This document shows positions 9,762 to 22,600 of a DNA stretch of 56,893 bases, piece by piece. Under the pieces are notes generated by a model. The model saw nothing but the letters and a program-made list of their open reading frames with translations. It did no database searches and had not been told where the DNA came from. The stretch is from Plantago elongata. Taxonomy: Eukaryota; Streptophyta; Magnoliopsida; Lamiales; Plantaginaceae. The stretch covers positions 1 to 56,893 of the forward strand of contig JAYMSP010000340.1 in the NCBI GenBank assembly GCA_036897095.1, written 5' to 3'. Each line of letters starts with the position of its first letter. Position 1 is the stretch's first letter. A program made the translations under genes and the position numbers.

Positions 9762-11829
9762 TCTATATATATAATAAAAGAGGATGAAATATTCAAAGAA
9801 GACCTATACTAGATTAAGTCAAATTCTATGTAACATTTTCAAAATCTGTGTAGAACCACACCGTGCATGCGTAATTGAAGGAATTCCTCCAAAGAAGTTT
9901 TCCAAGTTTTTCAATGAAATAATCATATTTGATGGAGATGGATATCCAGTTTATAACATGTGTGACACCAGTGCCACTATTGAGAAAGTGGGGATACATA
10001 TCGATAATGGGTATGAATATTATACCATTTTTTAGTCGTATAACATTATTATAGCGACATTTATTTATTTTAAGAAGGATTTTATCTACATCATAGTATT
10101 CATTTATTTGTTAAATTTGACATGATATCGTACCATACAATCCATTTCTTCTTATGAAGTACCAAGCACATATAAATGTTGAGTGGTGCAACAAAAGCAA
10201 TTCAATCAAATATATGTTTAAGTACGTGAACAAAAGGGTTGATAGGACATGTGCCAATATTATAGTTGAAAATGAGGTGAAGGACTACATCGACTGTTGA
10301 TATGTTACCGCTTGTGAGTCCATATGGCGTATAATGGCATTTAATATTCATTTTAGAGATCCACCTATTGAGCGTTTGCCCTTTCACTTGGAGGGTGAAC
10401 AGTCAGTGACATTTAAGGATGTAGATTTAATCACCGACTTATTGGAGAAGCACACTGTGTCCGAGAAGAAATTTCTTATGTGGATGGAGTTCAACAAAAA
10501 ACATCCAGAGGCACGAAAATACCTTTATGCTTAGTTCCCTAGGTACTACGTGTGGGAGCCCAAATCAAAAGTTTGGAAAGATAGGAAGGTGTTCAATAAC
10601 AAGATTGGAATAATCTACCACGTCCCAATTAAGACCGGTCCTCTCTATTATATGAGGATAATGTTGAATCACATTAGAGGCGCCACTTGCTTCGAGGATC
10701 TCTGAACTGTTCGTGGGGTTGTTCATTCTCCTTACCGTGACAGTTGCTATGCTTTAGGTCTTCTTGATGATATCCAACAATATATCCATGCAATTAAGGA
10801 AGCCAACTTTTCGGGATCGGGTCGTTTCTATTGAGACATATGTTCTCCATGCTTATTCATTCTGAGGGCATGTCAAAGTTGTTCCACGTTTGGGAAAGTA
10901 TGTGGGAATTTCTAACCGATGGCATACAATACCATGTTAGGAGGAAATTGAATAACCCCGATAAGATTACTAGTTATGGTGTATCGTTTAAATTCATATT
11001 TACAATATGTGTGGTGTTTTTTTGTGTGTTTAATAAACATTTTTTCTTCAATTTATATTTTCAGGTCTATAACTTACTGATGCGCAGTTGAAGAATTTTG
11101 CTCTTGTTGAGGTTGAAGATTTTCTTAAGAGGAATGGATCGAGTTTGAGCCATGTTGAAGGCATGCCTGTTCCGGACAATGCAGTGGCGGATAATGGTAT
11201 GAATAACTTGATCTATGAGGAGACTTCGTATGATATTTGCACAACATAATCGTCTGTATCCGTGTCTGACTGATGAGCAAAAGAATGTGTACCATACTAT
11301 TATGGATGTTGTAGATTTCGGTGAAGCGTTGTGTTCTTTCTCTACGGTTATGGTGGCACTAGCAAGACATTTATATAGAATACACTATGCTCTGTATTGC
11401 GAAGCAGGTGTAATATAGTCCTTCCAGTTACTTCGAGTGGTATAGATGCTTTGCTTCTTCTCGGTGGTCAGACAACTCATTCTAGATTCAGCATTCCACT
11501 GAATGTTGATGAGACTTCAACATGTAGTAGGATTACACCAGGTACTACTCTGACCGGATTGTTGAAGGAAACTAAGTTGATCATTTGGGATGAGGCTCCA
11601 ATGACTAACAAATACTGCTTTGAGTCTCTTGATCGTAGTCTCCGGACGTCATGAGGGATGCACATGGTAAATCATTACAAAGCCTTTCGGTGGAGATTTT
11701 AGACAGATCTTGCCCGTCATACCTAAGGGTAGTAGGCAGGATATAGTACACCATTCAATTTTCTCATCTCGAAGGATATGGGTTTATTGTCGCGTGCTCA
11801 AACTAACCAAGAATATAAGTCATAATATA
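9762..11829 (+). mobile_element. decayed Helitron (rolling-circle transposon)
   Basis: The left end starts with TCTATATATATAATAAAAGA after an A, the usual look of a plant Helitron 5' terminus. It is followed by a broken Rep/helicase coding region. The 3' terminus (CTRR preceded by a GC hairpin) was not found with confidence, so the right border given is only the end of recognisable coding homology. Confidence 0.7.
9784..11829 (+). pseudogene. Helitron Rep/PIF1-like helicase, multiply broken
   Basis: Translated pieces follow the order of a plant Helitron protein: PPKKFSKFF near 9890; KYQAHINVEWCNKSNSIKY near 10157; ACESIWRIMAFNIHFRDPPI near 10311; FHLEGEQSVTFKD; SYRDSCYALGLLDD-like text near 10740; LTDEQKNVYHTIMD near 11267; a Walker A region reading GYGGTSKT near 11348; SRFSIPLNVDETSTC near 11480; KLIIWDEAPM (Walker B) near 11575; and DFRQILPVIPKGSRQDIV near 11700. 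Several in-frame stops and frameshifts (for example after ARKYLYA at 10532, after FEDL at about 10704) and large losses at the N-terminal side make it a pseudogene. Helitron proteins of this class combine an HUH nickase and a 5'-3' DNA helicase. Confidence 0.9.
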
Positions 11830-12524
11830 ACATTTATTTTAACATGGATGAGGACAACCACATTGTCTATTAATACCCAGCTAAGCCAGCAATTAACATT
11901 TTATCTTCAAAATTATGATTGCATCACATTTTTAAGAGAAGAGAATAGAAGAGAAGAATAATTGATAATAAAAAATAATACAAGTACACATATGCACTAG
12001 TACAACGTACACGCCATGTTGGTCCATCAAATCCAGACTGGAATTGAAGCTCTATCCAACTCAAGGGCAATTTCGTCCAACCGTTATTATAACCCCACGT
12101 TCTTCTCATAAAGGCGGCCTGAAACTACCGAAACCACCCCTGCTCAACGGCTACAAACTCAACACACACATGACCAAAATCGTCATTCCTGAAAAGCACT
12201 TATTTAAAAACAATAAAAAAACCACAAGTTAAATTAAAAAAGCAACAATGCCTGTGACTGTGAGTGATCCCCGCAATACAACCAAAGGCTGGCTCTGATA
12301 AAGCATAAAAAGCTAGAGAGAGAAAGCTAGAGAGAGAAAGCTAGTAGTTGCCGGATTTCACCCCATATTATTCGCCGGAATTTAGGAACTCAGTTTACGT
12401 CCGGTCCCGTAATTTAGTGTTTTCATTCCAATTTCGATATTTTGCAACTCAAACTCGTATTGGGTTTGTTTTACCTTACCTTGAATTTGTGAAGTTTGGT
12501 CTGCTATCTGGAAGATTGCTGTAA
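11830..12524 (+). promoter_or_regulatory. promoter and 5' UTR region of the CRWN gene
   Basis: This stretch separates the Helitron remnant from the CRWN start codon. It holds a purine-rich tandem repeat at 12311-12344 and CT-rich leader-like sequence near 12380-12500. No long frame here looks coding. Confidence 0.45.
12311..12344. repeat. 14-bp tandem repeat, about 2.4 copies
   Basis: The unit AGCTAGAGAGAGAA occurs at 12311-12324 and 12325-12338, followed by AGCTAG. It lies about 180 bp before the CRWN start codon, probably in the transcribed leader. Confidence 0.85.
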
Positions 12525-15500
12525 ATGTTCTCGCCGCAGAAATTGTGGGCTCTGACTCCACGGAGTGAGCGTGGTCAGAAGAACGGGTCTGTTTCGAACC
12601 CTAGCTCCAAAAGCCCTAGAAATGGAGGTGACTCGTTTTCCAGAGGGAAGGCCTTGGCAATTGTAGACAGAGATGGGCCTATGGACCAAGATTCGCTCAT
12701 TCAGAGGGTATCCAACATTGAGAATGAGGTTAGCTTATTTTCGGTTTTGCTATTGTTTTTACCCTGCATCTTGAAGTGAGAATTGTTGTTAATTAGTGAT
12801 TAGATCTTGTTGCTTGTCTCAGTTTGTACTTCTTTCGACAGTTATGGATTTTTAGGGTGTTTTTTAGTAGTTGGTTATGGAGTACCTTTATTGGAACTAG
12901 TAGATTAGTTCCAGATTTGACTAAAAAGGTGATACCTTTGCCGGAAATTTCTTTTCGTAGTTAAATGTTACTACTATCTCTTGAGATGAATGAAGTCAAT
13001 CTTCTGTTTAGCGTTTATTTGATTTTGTGGGATAGTTGTAACTTGTAAGTATGTAACTAGTTGGTTAAGAGGGTATTAGCATTTTTTTAGGATTGATATG
13101 TCATTTTGCGAAATGGTGATATTCTGAGGCGTACTTTTAATCTTTTGTGTGTCTCTCTTTCAATATGGACTCCCAACTTTTTTATGTTATTGACAATCTT
13201 GAAGTAATTTACCAGTGCTGTGACTGAATGTCTATTTTGCTAGCATTTTCTGTATGCTTTTGCTCTTTGTTGGGGAGTTCTTTCTTGTTCTAACTTGCAT
13301 TCATGATATATTTCGCAATATCATTTGTTTAGTTACCATAAGATAGTATCATGGGTTTGCAATTAGTTGTCCAGAACTTGAGCCTGTTGAACGGAAGCTT
13401 GTATTGTAGTGGTTGTGGTAATTGCTAATTGCTGGCTATTGTGCAGCTCTTTGAGTATCAATACAATATGGGCCTTCTTTTGATAGAGAAAAAGGAATGG
13501 ACTTCAAAGTATGAAGAACTCAATCAAGCTTTAGCCAACACGGCTGACACACTGAAAAGAGAAGAAGCTGCTCATTTAACTGCAATATCTGAATTGGAGA
13601 AGCGTGAAGAGAATTTAAAGAAGGCATTGGGGATTGAAAGACAGTGTGTGGTTGATGTAAGTTTCTGAGCTTTTGTGATGATCCATCATTCCTCTGACTT
13701 CTATTTCACTGTATTGACGTCATATTTGTAACTAATTTGGAAAAAAAACCCGAGACTTGTTTTGCAGTAGAGACTTAGACAGTGTCCGTTTAATATCTAG
13801 AGTTCTATGTAGTGTCTGAAAGTGTCTTCAGAAATGATCTCATAGTCATGATTTTTTTTGGTTGATGCAGCTGGAGAAGGCTTTACGTGAAATGCGGGCA
13901 GAACATGCTGAAATTAAGTTCAATGCCGATTCAAAACTAGCTGAGGCAAATGTATTGGTGACAAGTGTTGAAGAGAAATCATTGGAGATTGAATCTAAGT
14001 TTCATGCAGCTGATGCAAAACTTGCTGAGGTCAGCAGAAAAAGTTCAGAAATTGAAAGAAAATGGCATGAGTTAGAGGCTCAAGAGAATGCTCTTCGGAG
14101 AGAACGGTCCTTCTTCACTGCAGAGTAAGCTCTAGGATTTCAGCTCTGTTACTGCTGCTTTTCCTTTTTTTTTTTTTTGCATTTTAATTTCCGTATTCTC
14201 TCGTACTTATTTTTGCCGTGTACTATGCCTAAATTGCTTATTTTTCCAGGCGTAAGAGACAGGATACTGCCATATCCGAACAGAAGGAAGACTTGCGTGA
14301 ACGGGAACGGAAGTTGCAGGAAGCGGAGGAGAGGCTGGCTGATAGCCGAAGATTGCTGAACCAAAGAGAGGAAAGGGCTAATGAGAATGATAAGTTGTTT
14401 AAGGAAAAACATATTGAGCTTGAAGAACTACAAAAGAAAATTGAGATGGATAGTTTAGCTTTGACCAACAAAGAAGATGATATTAGGACAAGACTAGCAA
14501 ATGTAGCCCTTAAGGAGAAGGCAAGTATCTATTTTGGTTTGCATCCTGTAAACCATGCTAGTGTTTTCCATTCTTTATTTATCAACTTGTTTTGATGCAG
14601 GAAGCGGTTGATTTGAGGAAGGTCTTAGAGGCAAAAGAGAGACAACTGCTGGAGTTCGAAGATAATTTGAGTACCAGAGAAAAAGTAAGTTTTGAATTCA
14701 CTTATTATATTTCAAGTTCAATCAGTATATGCTTTTTGATTGGGCCAAGGAAATATCCATTATTTAACTCCAGCCTTTTTATATTAATTGTTTCACTGAA
14801 TGTTTCAATTTGGTTATACTGTTGAAGCAATACCTGGTTTTAATCATGTCATTTGAATTATCTGCAGTTGGAGATTCAGAAACTCTTGGAGGAGCATGAG
14901 AGTTTGTTGGCTGTTAAGACACGGGAGTTTGAGGCAGAGATGGATCAGAAGAGAAAGCTGCATGTTGAACTGTTGAAAGACAAGGAAGTTGAAGTGGAGA
15001 AGAGAGAAGCTGAAATTACTCACAGGGAGGAGAAAGTGAATAAACGAGAGCAGGCAATCAACAAGAAATCGGATGGAGTAAGAGAAAAGGAAATGGGTTT
15101 GGATGCAAAATCGAAGGCGCTGAAGGAAAGAGAGAAGTCTCTGAATGTTGAGAAGAAAAGCTTGGAGAATGATAAAAAGCAGATGCTTGCTGATACGGAG
15201 GAACTAATTGGTCTGAAGGCTGAGCTCGATAATATTAAAGCCGACACTGAAAAACAACAATTGAGATTAAACGAAGAGAGGGAACAGCTTAAAGTAACTG
15301 AAGAGGAAAGGCTAGAACTCGAGCGGCTTCAATCAGAGTTGAAAAAGGAGATAGACAAATACAGGTCTCAGAGCGAACAGCTTATGAAAGAAATGGACGA
15401 ATTAAAGCAAGAGAAGGAGAAATTTGAGAAAGAATGGGAAGCTCTTGATGATAAAAGGGCTCAGACAAAAATGGAACAAGATGAGGTTTTGGAACAAAAA

Positions 15501-18211
15501 CAATACATAGAAACATATGCACAAGGTGAGAACGAAAAACTACAGAAAGCGAAGGTGGATACAGAAGAATATGTACGACGGGAGTTGGAGGCTCTGAAGT
15601 TGGAGAAAGAGTCTTTTGCTGCCAGCATGGAGCATGAGAAGTCTGTAATGACTGAAAATTACCAGAATCAGAAAATTCAGCTGCATCATGACTTTGAGCT
15701 GCGCAAACAAGAACTTGAGACTGAAGTGCGGAAAAGGCAAGAAGAGTTGGAAAGTGGACTTCGAGAAAGAGAGAAATCATTCGAGGAAGAGAGGGAAAGG
15801 GAGCTCAGCAACATCAATTATTTGAGGGAAGTTGCTAGGAGAGAAATGGAGGACATGAAGGTGGAAAGGCGTGGTATTGAAAAAGATAGAATGGAAATGT
15901 TGGAGAATAAGAAGCACATTGAGGCCCAGCAATCTGAGATGAAGAAAGATATCGAAGAGCTGGTCAGCCTGAGTCAGAAGTTGAAGGATCAAAGAGAAGA
16001 GTTCATCAAGGAAAGGGACCGCTTTATTGCATTTGCAGAGAATCAAAAGAGCTGTAACTTATGTGGAGATAAAATTCGGGAATTCATGTTGTCTGATCTT
16101 CATCCTTTATCAGCACTGGATAAGTTCGAGGCCCCTCCACTGCCAAGAACAGCTGAGGATTATATGATGCAGGCAGATAAGGGCGCTTCAAAGAAATCTC
16201 ATGATGAATCATCCCCTGTTTTCAATATTGGATCTTCTGGCGGAACCATTTCTTGGCTCCGAAAATGTACAACCAAGATTCTTAAACTCTCGCCTGGAAA
16301 GAAACTTGAGCTTGATTCTGCTGTTGAGCAAATAGAGGCACCTGCAGAGCAAGTCATTGCAGAATCATCCAAAGCCGTATTAAGCCCTCAGAATGATCCT
16401 GAACCATCCTTACAAGTGGCATATGACTCGTTTGACGGTCAAGCCCCAGCTGCACTGGAAATTCCTGAGGATTCTCAGAACTCAAAGCGGTCACGCCGTA
16501 ATGTTCCTCAGAAGGGAGTGGGTAGTAGGCGTACAGTTAGAACACGAACAATGAAGGATGTGATTGATGATGCTAAGACATTTCTTGGCGAGTCACCAGA
16601 AGACTATGGTAATCAATACACCAATGGTAATGCCGAGAATTCAGCTTATACGAATGAGGAAAGCAGGGACGGGTCCGTGCTGGGAACACCAACTAACAGA
16701 AGAAAACGGAACCGCATTAATACATCACAGGCAACGGCCAGTGAAAACCAAAGTGAAGGTTGGTCTGATAGTGTCAAGGATAGTGATCGCCCGAAGAGGC
16801 GTCAAAGAGTTACCTCCACAGCTGATCAAAACATTGTTCAGAAACGATACAATCTGCGGACACCCAAAAAGTGAGTCATCCTTGAATTATTTTAATGTGT
16901 GTGGAGAACAGTGAAGTGTTTCATCTAATGCTTAATATGGAGGAATGGTAACTTGTAGAAAATAAGCTAATATGTAGGAAGGCCAAGTTGTAGAATGGAG
17001 TAGTAACTTTCATAGAAGTTGAACTATTGAAGTATTATTGTTTAATAATTGAACTTGCTTGAAAATATATTATAAAGGTAAAGTTTTCAATATATAAATG
17101 CTTATATGATTGTGATCTTTGAAATAAACTGAGCAATGTGAGTGGGTGAGTCCGAGTAGCATAACGTCTTGAACAATGAAACTGACGCTAGAAGTAACAT
17201 GCTGCTAAAGCTTTAACCCCAATCCTGCTTCTAATTTATGCCCATCACACATTTAGAATCATCTTTTGTAGCAGATAAAATAAGTACCGTATTATGAACT
17301 ATGAAGTGATGGTTATATTTGAAGTTTTGTATTTATTGAAATTAATTATAAGCTGTTTGTTTTCCTATGTATATTCGTTCTCCTGTGAGTGCTGTCGAGA
17401 TTTTTATTGTAATTCTAGTTGTCATATTTTACAACCATTAATTTTGACATCCATTATCAGATCCATTGCAACAAATGCATCCATTCTCAAAGGGACGAAT
17501 GTCAAAGTCAAGGAAACTGACCAAGATCCAGTCATTGAGGCGAATCCTTCTCAGAATGTTGAAGATGGTGAGGCTTCAAGGGAAGAAATACGAGGATATG
17601 GAACTCGAGCTGAACTTGGCAGAGATGACGCTGTAAGAAGTATGGAAGCTGCTAGTGCATTTTCGGCAGACAGCAGTCCTGCGAGGGTATTTGGTTTATC
17701 TTTCTTTTGAGATTGATTTTATTATTGTATGACCATTTACGCTACACCTCAACTCTGACCATCATCTTTTGGAGAAAGGGTGTTGTTACACCTCATGACT
17801 GACCATCATCTTTTTTGAAAATGGGTGGTGCAAATGTGATGGTTAAAAGTAAAATAACCTCACAGGAGCATAGACATCCCTTGTTAGAAAAGATTGTGTG
17901 GTAAAAATCGAACGATAAGTTAGGACTTGAAGTGCTTTTCCCCTATTTGTGGCGCAAATAGCTAATCTTTTATTCTGCTGCATGGACAGGTCCAGTATGT
18001 AGGCGAAACATACAGCGAGCAGGTGTACACAGTAAATGCTTCGGTGGCTTTGAGTGATGATGAGGTAACTGGAACAGGTGTAGACGGCGAAGGTTATAAG
18101 ACGGAGAGCCGTGATGAAGATGACGACGGGGATGATGGGGATGATGATGAGGTTGATCATCCTGGTCAAGTTTCCGTGGGAAAGAAACTGTGGACGTTCC
18201 TAACGACATAA
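12525..18211 (+). CDS. CRWN1: CRWN1/NMCP1-type nuclear lamina coiled-coil protein
   Basis: Eight exons join in phase: 12525-12728, 13447-13656, 13871-14124, 14250-14520, 14601-14684, 14868-16870, 17461-17686, 17990-18211 (1157 aa, similar to CRWN1). The product is a plant lamin-like filament protein at the nuclear periphery that controls nuclear size and shape and chromatin packing. It starts [13 protein letters not shown], the conserved NMCP N-terminus. A nearly unbroken coiled coil runs from about residue 65 to 720. Then come the NMCP motif [17 protein letters not shown] (about 803), a basic nuclear localisation stretch [11 protein letters not shown] (about 878), an acidic tract and the terminal motif [17 protein letters not shown]. 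That tail separates the CRWN1-3 clade from CRWN4. Intron 4 has a GC donor. It is convergent with the HAC gene, as CRWN1 and HAC2 are neighbours in Arabidopsis (from memory). Confidence 0.94.
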
Positions 18212-18539
18212 TGTCTTTGCCCCTCAACTGTAACAATTCGGAATAATGTGAAGGATTGAGTTTTATCTTTTGTTTCTGTAATAGTCAAGCAGTCTGTTTG
18301 TTCTCTACTTGGTTGGCATTGTGTATTGATTGGTTGTGCAAATATTAGTAGTAAACAGAAGTCGAATCCAGGCTGTTAGTTTCTACAGAATCTAGTTAGA
18401 GAAGTAGTAACCTAGTAATTCTTGACCAGTGCACCTTTTGGCACTAGAGAGAGTCAGAGACCTAGTTTCTTTCAGTTTCTTCTCTTCTTCTTTATGGTTT
18501 TTGTTGTATTTGAGATTTGCTTTGTAATAGCCTAATTAA

Positions 18540-18653
18540 CATTTGTCAGCAAAAGACCAAACTGGTTCTTGTTCTGAGTATTTTACATTGCAACGTCATT
18601 TGTCAGCAAAAGACCAAACTGGTTCTTGTTCCGAGTATTTTACATTGCAACGT
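18540..18653. repeat. 57-bp tandem duplication
   Basis: Two head-to-tail copies, 18540-18596 and 18597-18653, each start CATTTGTCAGCAAAAGACCA and differ at only one base (T at 18575, C at 18632). It lies about 330 bp after the CRWN stop, so it may fall in the 3' UTR. Confidence 0.95.
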
Positions 18654-18766
18654 GTAGTGTTTCATTACAAAATGATTTTGGTGACTTTTTTATAGGAGCG
18701 TTCATACATTTGTTGGTTACCATTTAGGTTCTCTACTGCTTCAGAAGTTAATCAGTGGCGGTCGTT

Positions 18767-18985
18767 GTTTGGTATAAAATTGTAGTTGAATTCGATATAG
18801 AATTGTAATTATAAAGTGTATTGTAGGTTGAAAATTAAGTGAAAATTGTATTGTAATTGAATTTAATGAGAATTGAATTGTAATTGAATTATGAAAAGAT
18901 ATTTAAATATTCTATTTAAAATACATGTTGAATATAGGTTAAACTTATCTCAAATGTAGTTGAATTGTAATTCTTCATCAAACGA
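18767..18985. mobile_element. possible MITE-like inverted-repeat element
   Basis: The left end (GTTTGGTATAAAATTGTAG) and the reverse complement of the right end (CGTTTGATGAAGAATTACAA) are loosely similar, and the interior is AT-rich and non-coding. No target duplication was seen. The call is tentative. Confidence 0.35.
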
Positions 18986-19286
18986 GCATTTATCCTGTCA
19001 ATTTCAGGGTCTCCACCTCAACATATGTCAGGAAAGGGAAATAGGACCCCATCTAAATTGTCATAAAGATCCAAGTCAAATAATGAGGACGTGACCATGA
19101 ATAGTTTTCATTAGGAGTATTTACCTCTAACAATAATAATCAACTACCTACAGTATTTCTCTAGTTTAGTTTTTGGGACCGAGCTTGACTTTAATCATTC
19201 CATTTTATAGTTAAATATAAGTCGGTTTATCCTAAACAAACCGGCCTAAAAGTCTAATACTTCCCAATTAATTTTCAAGAAACAAA

Positions 19287-19322
19287 CACCCAAGAGTCCA
19301 CCCAAGAGTCCACCCAAGAGTC
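19287..19322. repeat. 12-bp tandem repeat, three copies
   Basis: CACCCAAGAGTC is present three times without change at 19287, 19299 and 19311. Confidence 0.9.
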
Positions 19323-19602
19323 CAGACTATCACAACTTCACTTTAGAGGAATTCTCTAACTAAATTTGCTCAACTGTTTCTATACAACATCACATATCAA
19401 AACTGAATTTATATACATCAAAGAATGAACTATCATGTTTCAGGACATAACACAATATTAACTATTTAGCCTGAACAAAAAGGTTAAAGCTTGAGCCTAA
19501 TGTTTTTGTTGCGAGCAGGTTACGTGGGATCATGTTAGTATATATATCTTGCCATGGAATCAAAGTCAAGCTTCCTGTACAATTTTCTCCACCATTGACA
19601 AT

Positions 19603-22600
19603 TTAATCCAAGTACACTATAGTGTCAGCTCGCGGCTGATGTCCACCCGCTGCTGCAAGCAGTTTTTTAATTTCCCTGCATAATTTAGACCGAAATCGAC
19701 TGTTAGAACAACATTAAAGCAAGAAAGCTTTTGGCAATGAAACTAGAGCTCCATTAAATGGGGGATATATAAACAATAAAGCTAGTATGAACTAACAGGA
19801 GGCGAAAAGGATTTTTGGAATTAAATGGAATATTTGACTAACCAGCAGTGAGGAGTTGTGCAGTTAGAATCTTGGCAGGATCGCGCATGCAGATTCAACA
19901 CGTTCCATGCTGCATTGCATGTTGCACAATGAGGCGATGCTGTACAATCGCCAAGAATGTGGTAGAACATTTTTTTCATAAGATGGCATTTTGGATTTGG
20001 GCAAGGCTTCTCTTCTGTTGAAGGACATTGAATAACATGTGCCAGAAGTTCCACGATACTTTTCACCTCAGTTTCAGTATGTTCTCTTTCCTGCCGCACT
20101 TTTTTGCTCTTTATTCTGCAACGCGGTCTGACTAATAGCTCAGATAACTTGTGAAAATGACAGCCATCACCCTCTTTCTGGAAGCACACATTGCAGGTAT
20201 AGAATTGGGAACAGTTCTCACAGTGCCATCCAACCGGGAAATCTTGATGACAAATGCTGCAAACTCTCAAGCTTAACAGCGTTTTATTATGCAACTGATG
20301 GAGGATCATCATGGTTGAATGCTTGGCATGGATAATTGTGTCGAATTGGTAATTGTTTGTCTGACAGAAGTTCAGGAAGGTGTGTCTGTTCTCAAAGATG
20401 TCACTCTCTAAAATGACATCTTTGTCTTTAGTATCAACAGCCACATCATTCACTGGAATCTGACTGAGCAAGTGGTCTTCACCATGGATGGTAGTATGTG
20501 TTCTCAATCCATCAGGACTTTGCTTGGCATCAAGACATCTGGTGCATAGATGATAATTGCTGCATTTCATACAGGACCAGCAACTTCCTGATAATATCGC
20601 TTCATGGCAGTTTTTACAGATATGCTGGAAATGAACAACAATGAAGTCTTCCTTCATAGAATGGATCTTTTCCCCTAGCTTTTGCATGACTTCAGCATCT
20701 TTCAAAGAATCAGCTGATAGACCATCATGACCCATTGCTTTTAAAGTTCGTTTTGATATCAGTTTTTTGGTCTTCTTCTGAGCGACTCCTGCCGCACAAG
20801 CCTTCTCCTTCTCCATTTTCAGCATTAAATCCTCAACTGCACCAGTCCAATAACTTCCATCAAAATAAGGTAGACGGGCCACTGTTATCTTGCTGTTCTC
20901 GTTGTCTTTCGGAACAAAGAAGCGATCATGGAAATTAGTCCATTCTGTGACAACATTCTCGTTTAAAGCCTTCTTAAGCATTGTCTTGTACCATTTACGC
21001 AGCTGCTGAGTTTTCGGTGTTTTCTGTATCTTTGGATGACAGTAGAGAATATAGTCATCCCCTTTTAAAGGCGGGCATGCCCAGATGTAACCGGTACTGA
21101 AACCACGCCTCTTGCAATAATCCAGATATCCAATGAGTACCTCATGATAAACAAAGGTACGAAGAGGCAATCCAGTCACAGTTTTAACATCAGGAGTAAA
21201 GTACCTCACAGAATCGAGATATGAGATGTATACAGACCGCTTGTTTGGCTGTTCACATTCTGATCCAAACTCTTGTACGTACATAGCAAACAGACAAACT
21301 TCTACTCCATCAATTTTTTGAAATAGCAGGATCACCTAAAAGAATAGTCAATGTTAGTCTGCAGGTACTACAGGGTTTTAGTTTAGCGGCCTAATACGTG
21401 CACAAATCACAGTACGAAATCCGCATCGTTTATGGTCAATAATATTATCTTGGAACATCTCCACTGACAATATAAAGAGAAACATGCGTATAGAAAATAA
21501 CTCTGGTACCTTGGATTTATATGGGAACTCTTGTGGATAAGTTTTGCCCTGGAGAATGTCAAGAAACGGCTGCTTCACTTTTATCTGCTTATCAACAGCT
21601 AGAACCACTCTAACCACAAGGTCTTCAGCACCAGGTACCTGTTAAAATAGAATGTCAGCATAACATATGCACAGCTTAGACAGGGTTAAATTACAAAATG
21701 AAAGTTTGAAACAAGCTATTGAAGCATATTAAACGAAATATATGCGTAAGTTCTAGCACTTAACTTCAACTGCAGGGACCGTTCACCGTAGGTTATAATA
21801 GGTGAAGACGGAATACTAAAGTTCCTTACAAAATAAGTCAGTCAGTCTTCTTAACCAGTGTGGTTCTTGATTAACTTTGCAGAACTTAAGTTACAACTTA
21901 CAAGTTAATGTCTAGTTACTAATACTCTTCTTTTACTGGTATTCCAGCCGAGTCATTATCTAGTATGCGATCAGCGAGCGCTAGATCATCATAACAACAT
22001 TCTACTACAACCATTCGGAAGTCGGGAAGCTATGCATGAAGTTTGAGAAAACCAAACAATTTTTTATGATGCAAGTTAATGGCAGAACCAATCACACAAT
22101 TGTTAATCTGAATCAGTGACAAATAAGGCGCAGTGATTACCTCTAGAGGAGACTTTCCCAATGACTCAGCTCTCTGCATCCTCTCCCGTGCAAGGTTTTT
22201 TAAGAGCCTTTGTTCAATGTCATCACTAAGGATGGTCCTAGGAAGATCTCCTGCCCCAAAAGGAGTAACTAAAGTTGCATGTTCTCCTGCTTCCAGCTCG
22301 GTCAAACGGCAAAATGGACAAGTGTATTTCATTTTCTCCTCCAAATCTAGTTTCTGGTTATAAAGAGCACAAGTTATGTGTTGCCAGCCAAAGCACTCGT
22401 CACACTGTACCCACTGCAGAGGGAAATAAATGGATGGGTAAATACAGTACTCGAATATAGAGTAAGCAGAATAATAATAGGAATCGACCAAGGAAAGTAC
22501 TCTCTCACCGGTTCATCAGGTCCTTCAACACTAAGGCACCTAACAAGCTGGTCCTTGAAGAAAGATTGCTCCTTAACTGATATGGTACGACCACGCGAGT

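Larger units (their letters stand above)
18212..19602. other. convergent intergenic region with tandem repeats and a possible MITE
   Basis: This 1.4-kb gap holds the 3' UTRs of the CRWN and HAC genes, an almost perfect 57-bp tandem duplication (18540-18653), a weak inverted-repeat element (about 18767-18985) and a short 12-bp tandem repeat (19287-19322). No gene was recognised. Confidence 0.6.

Noticed and set aside
11997-12000. CTAG followed by T as a possible 3' terminus for the Helitron starting at 9762
   Set aside because: The flanking bases fit (A before the 5' end, T after), but there is no GC-rich hairpin in the preceding 20 bp, and CTAG is too short to be convincing alone.
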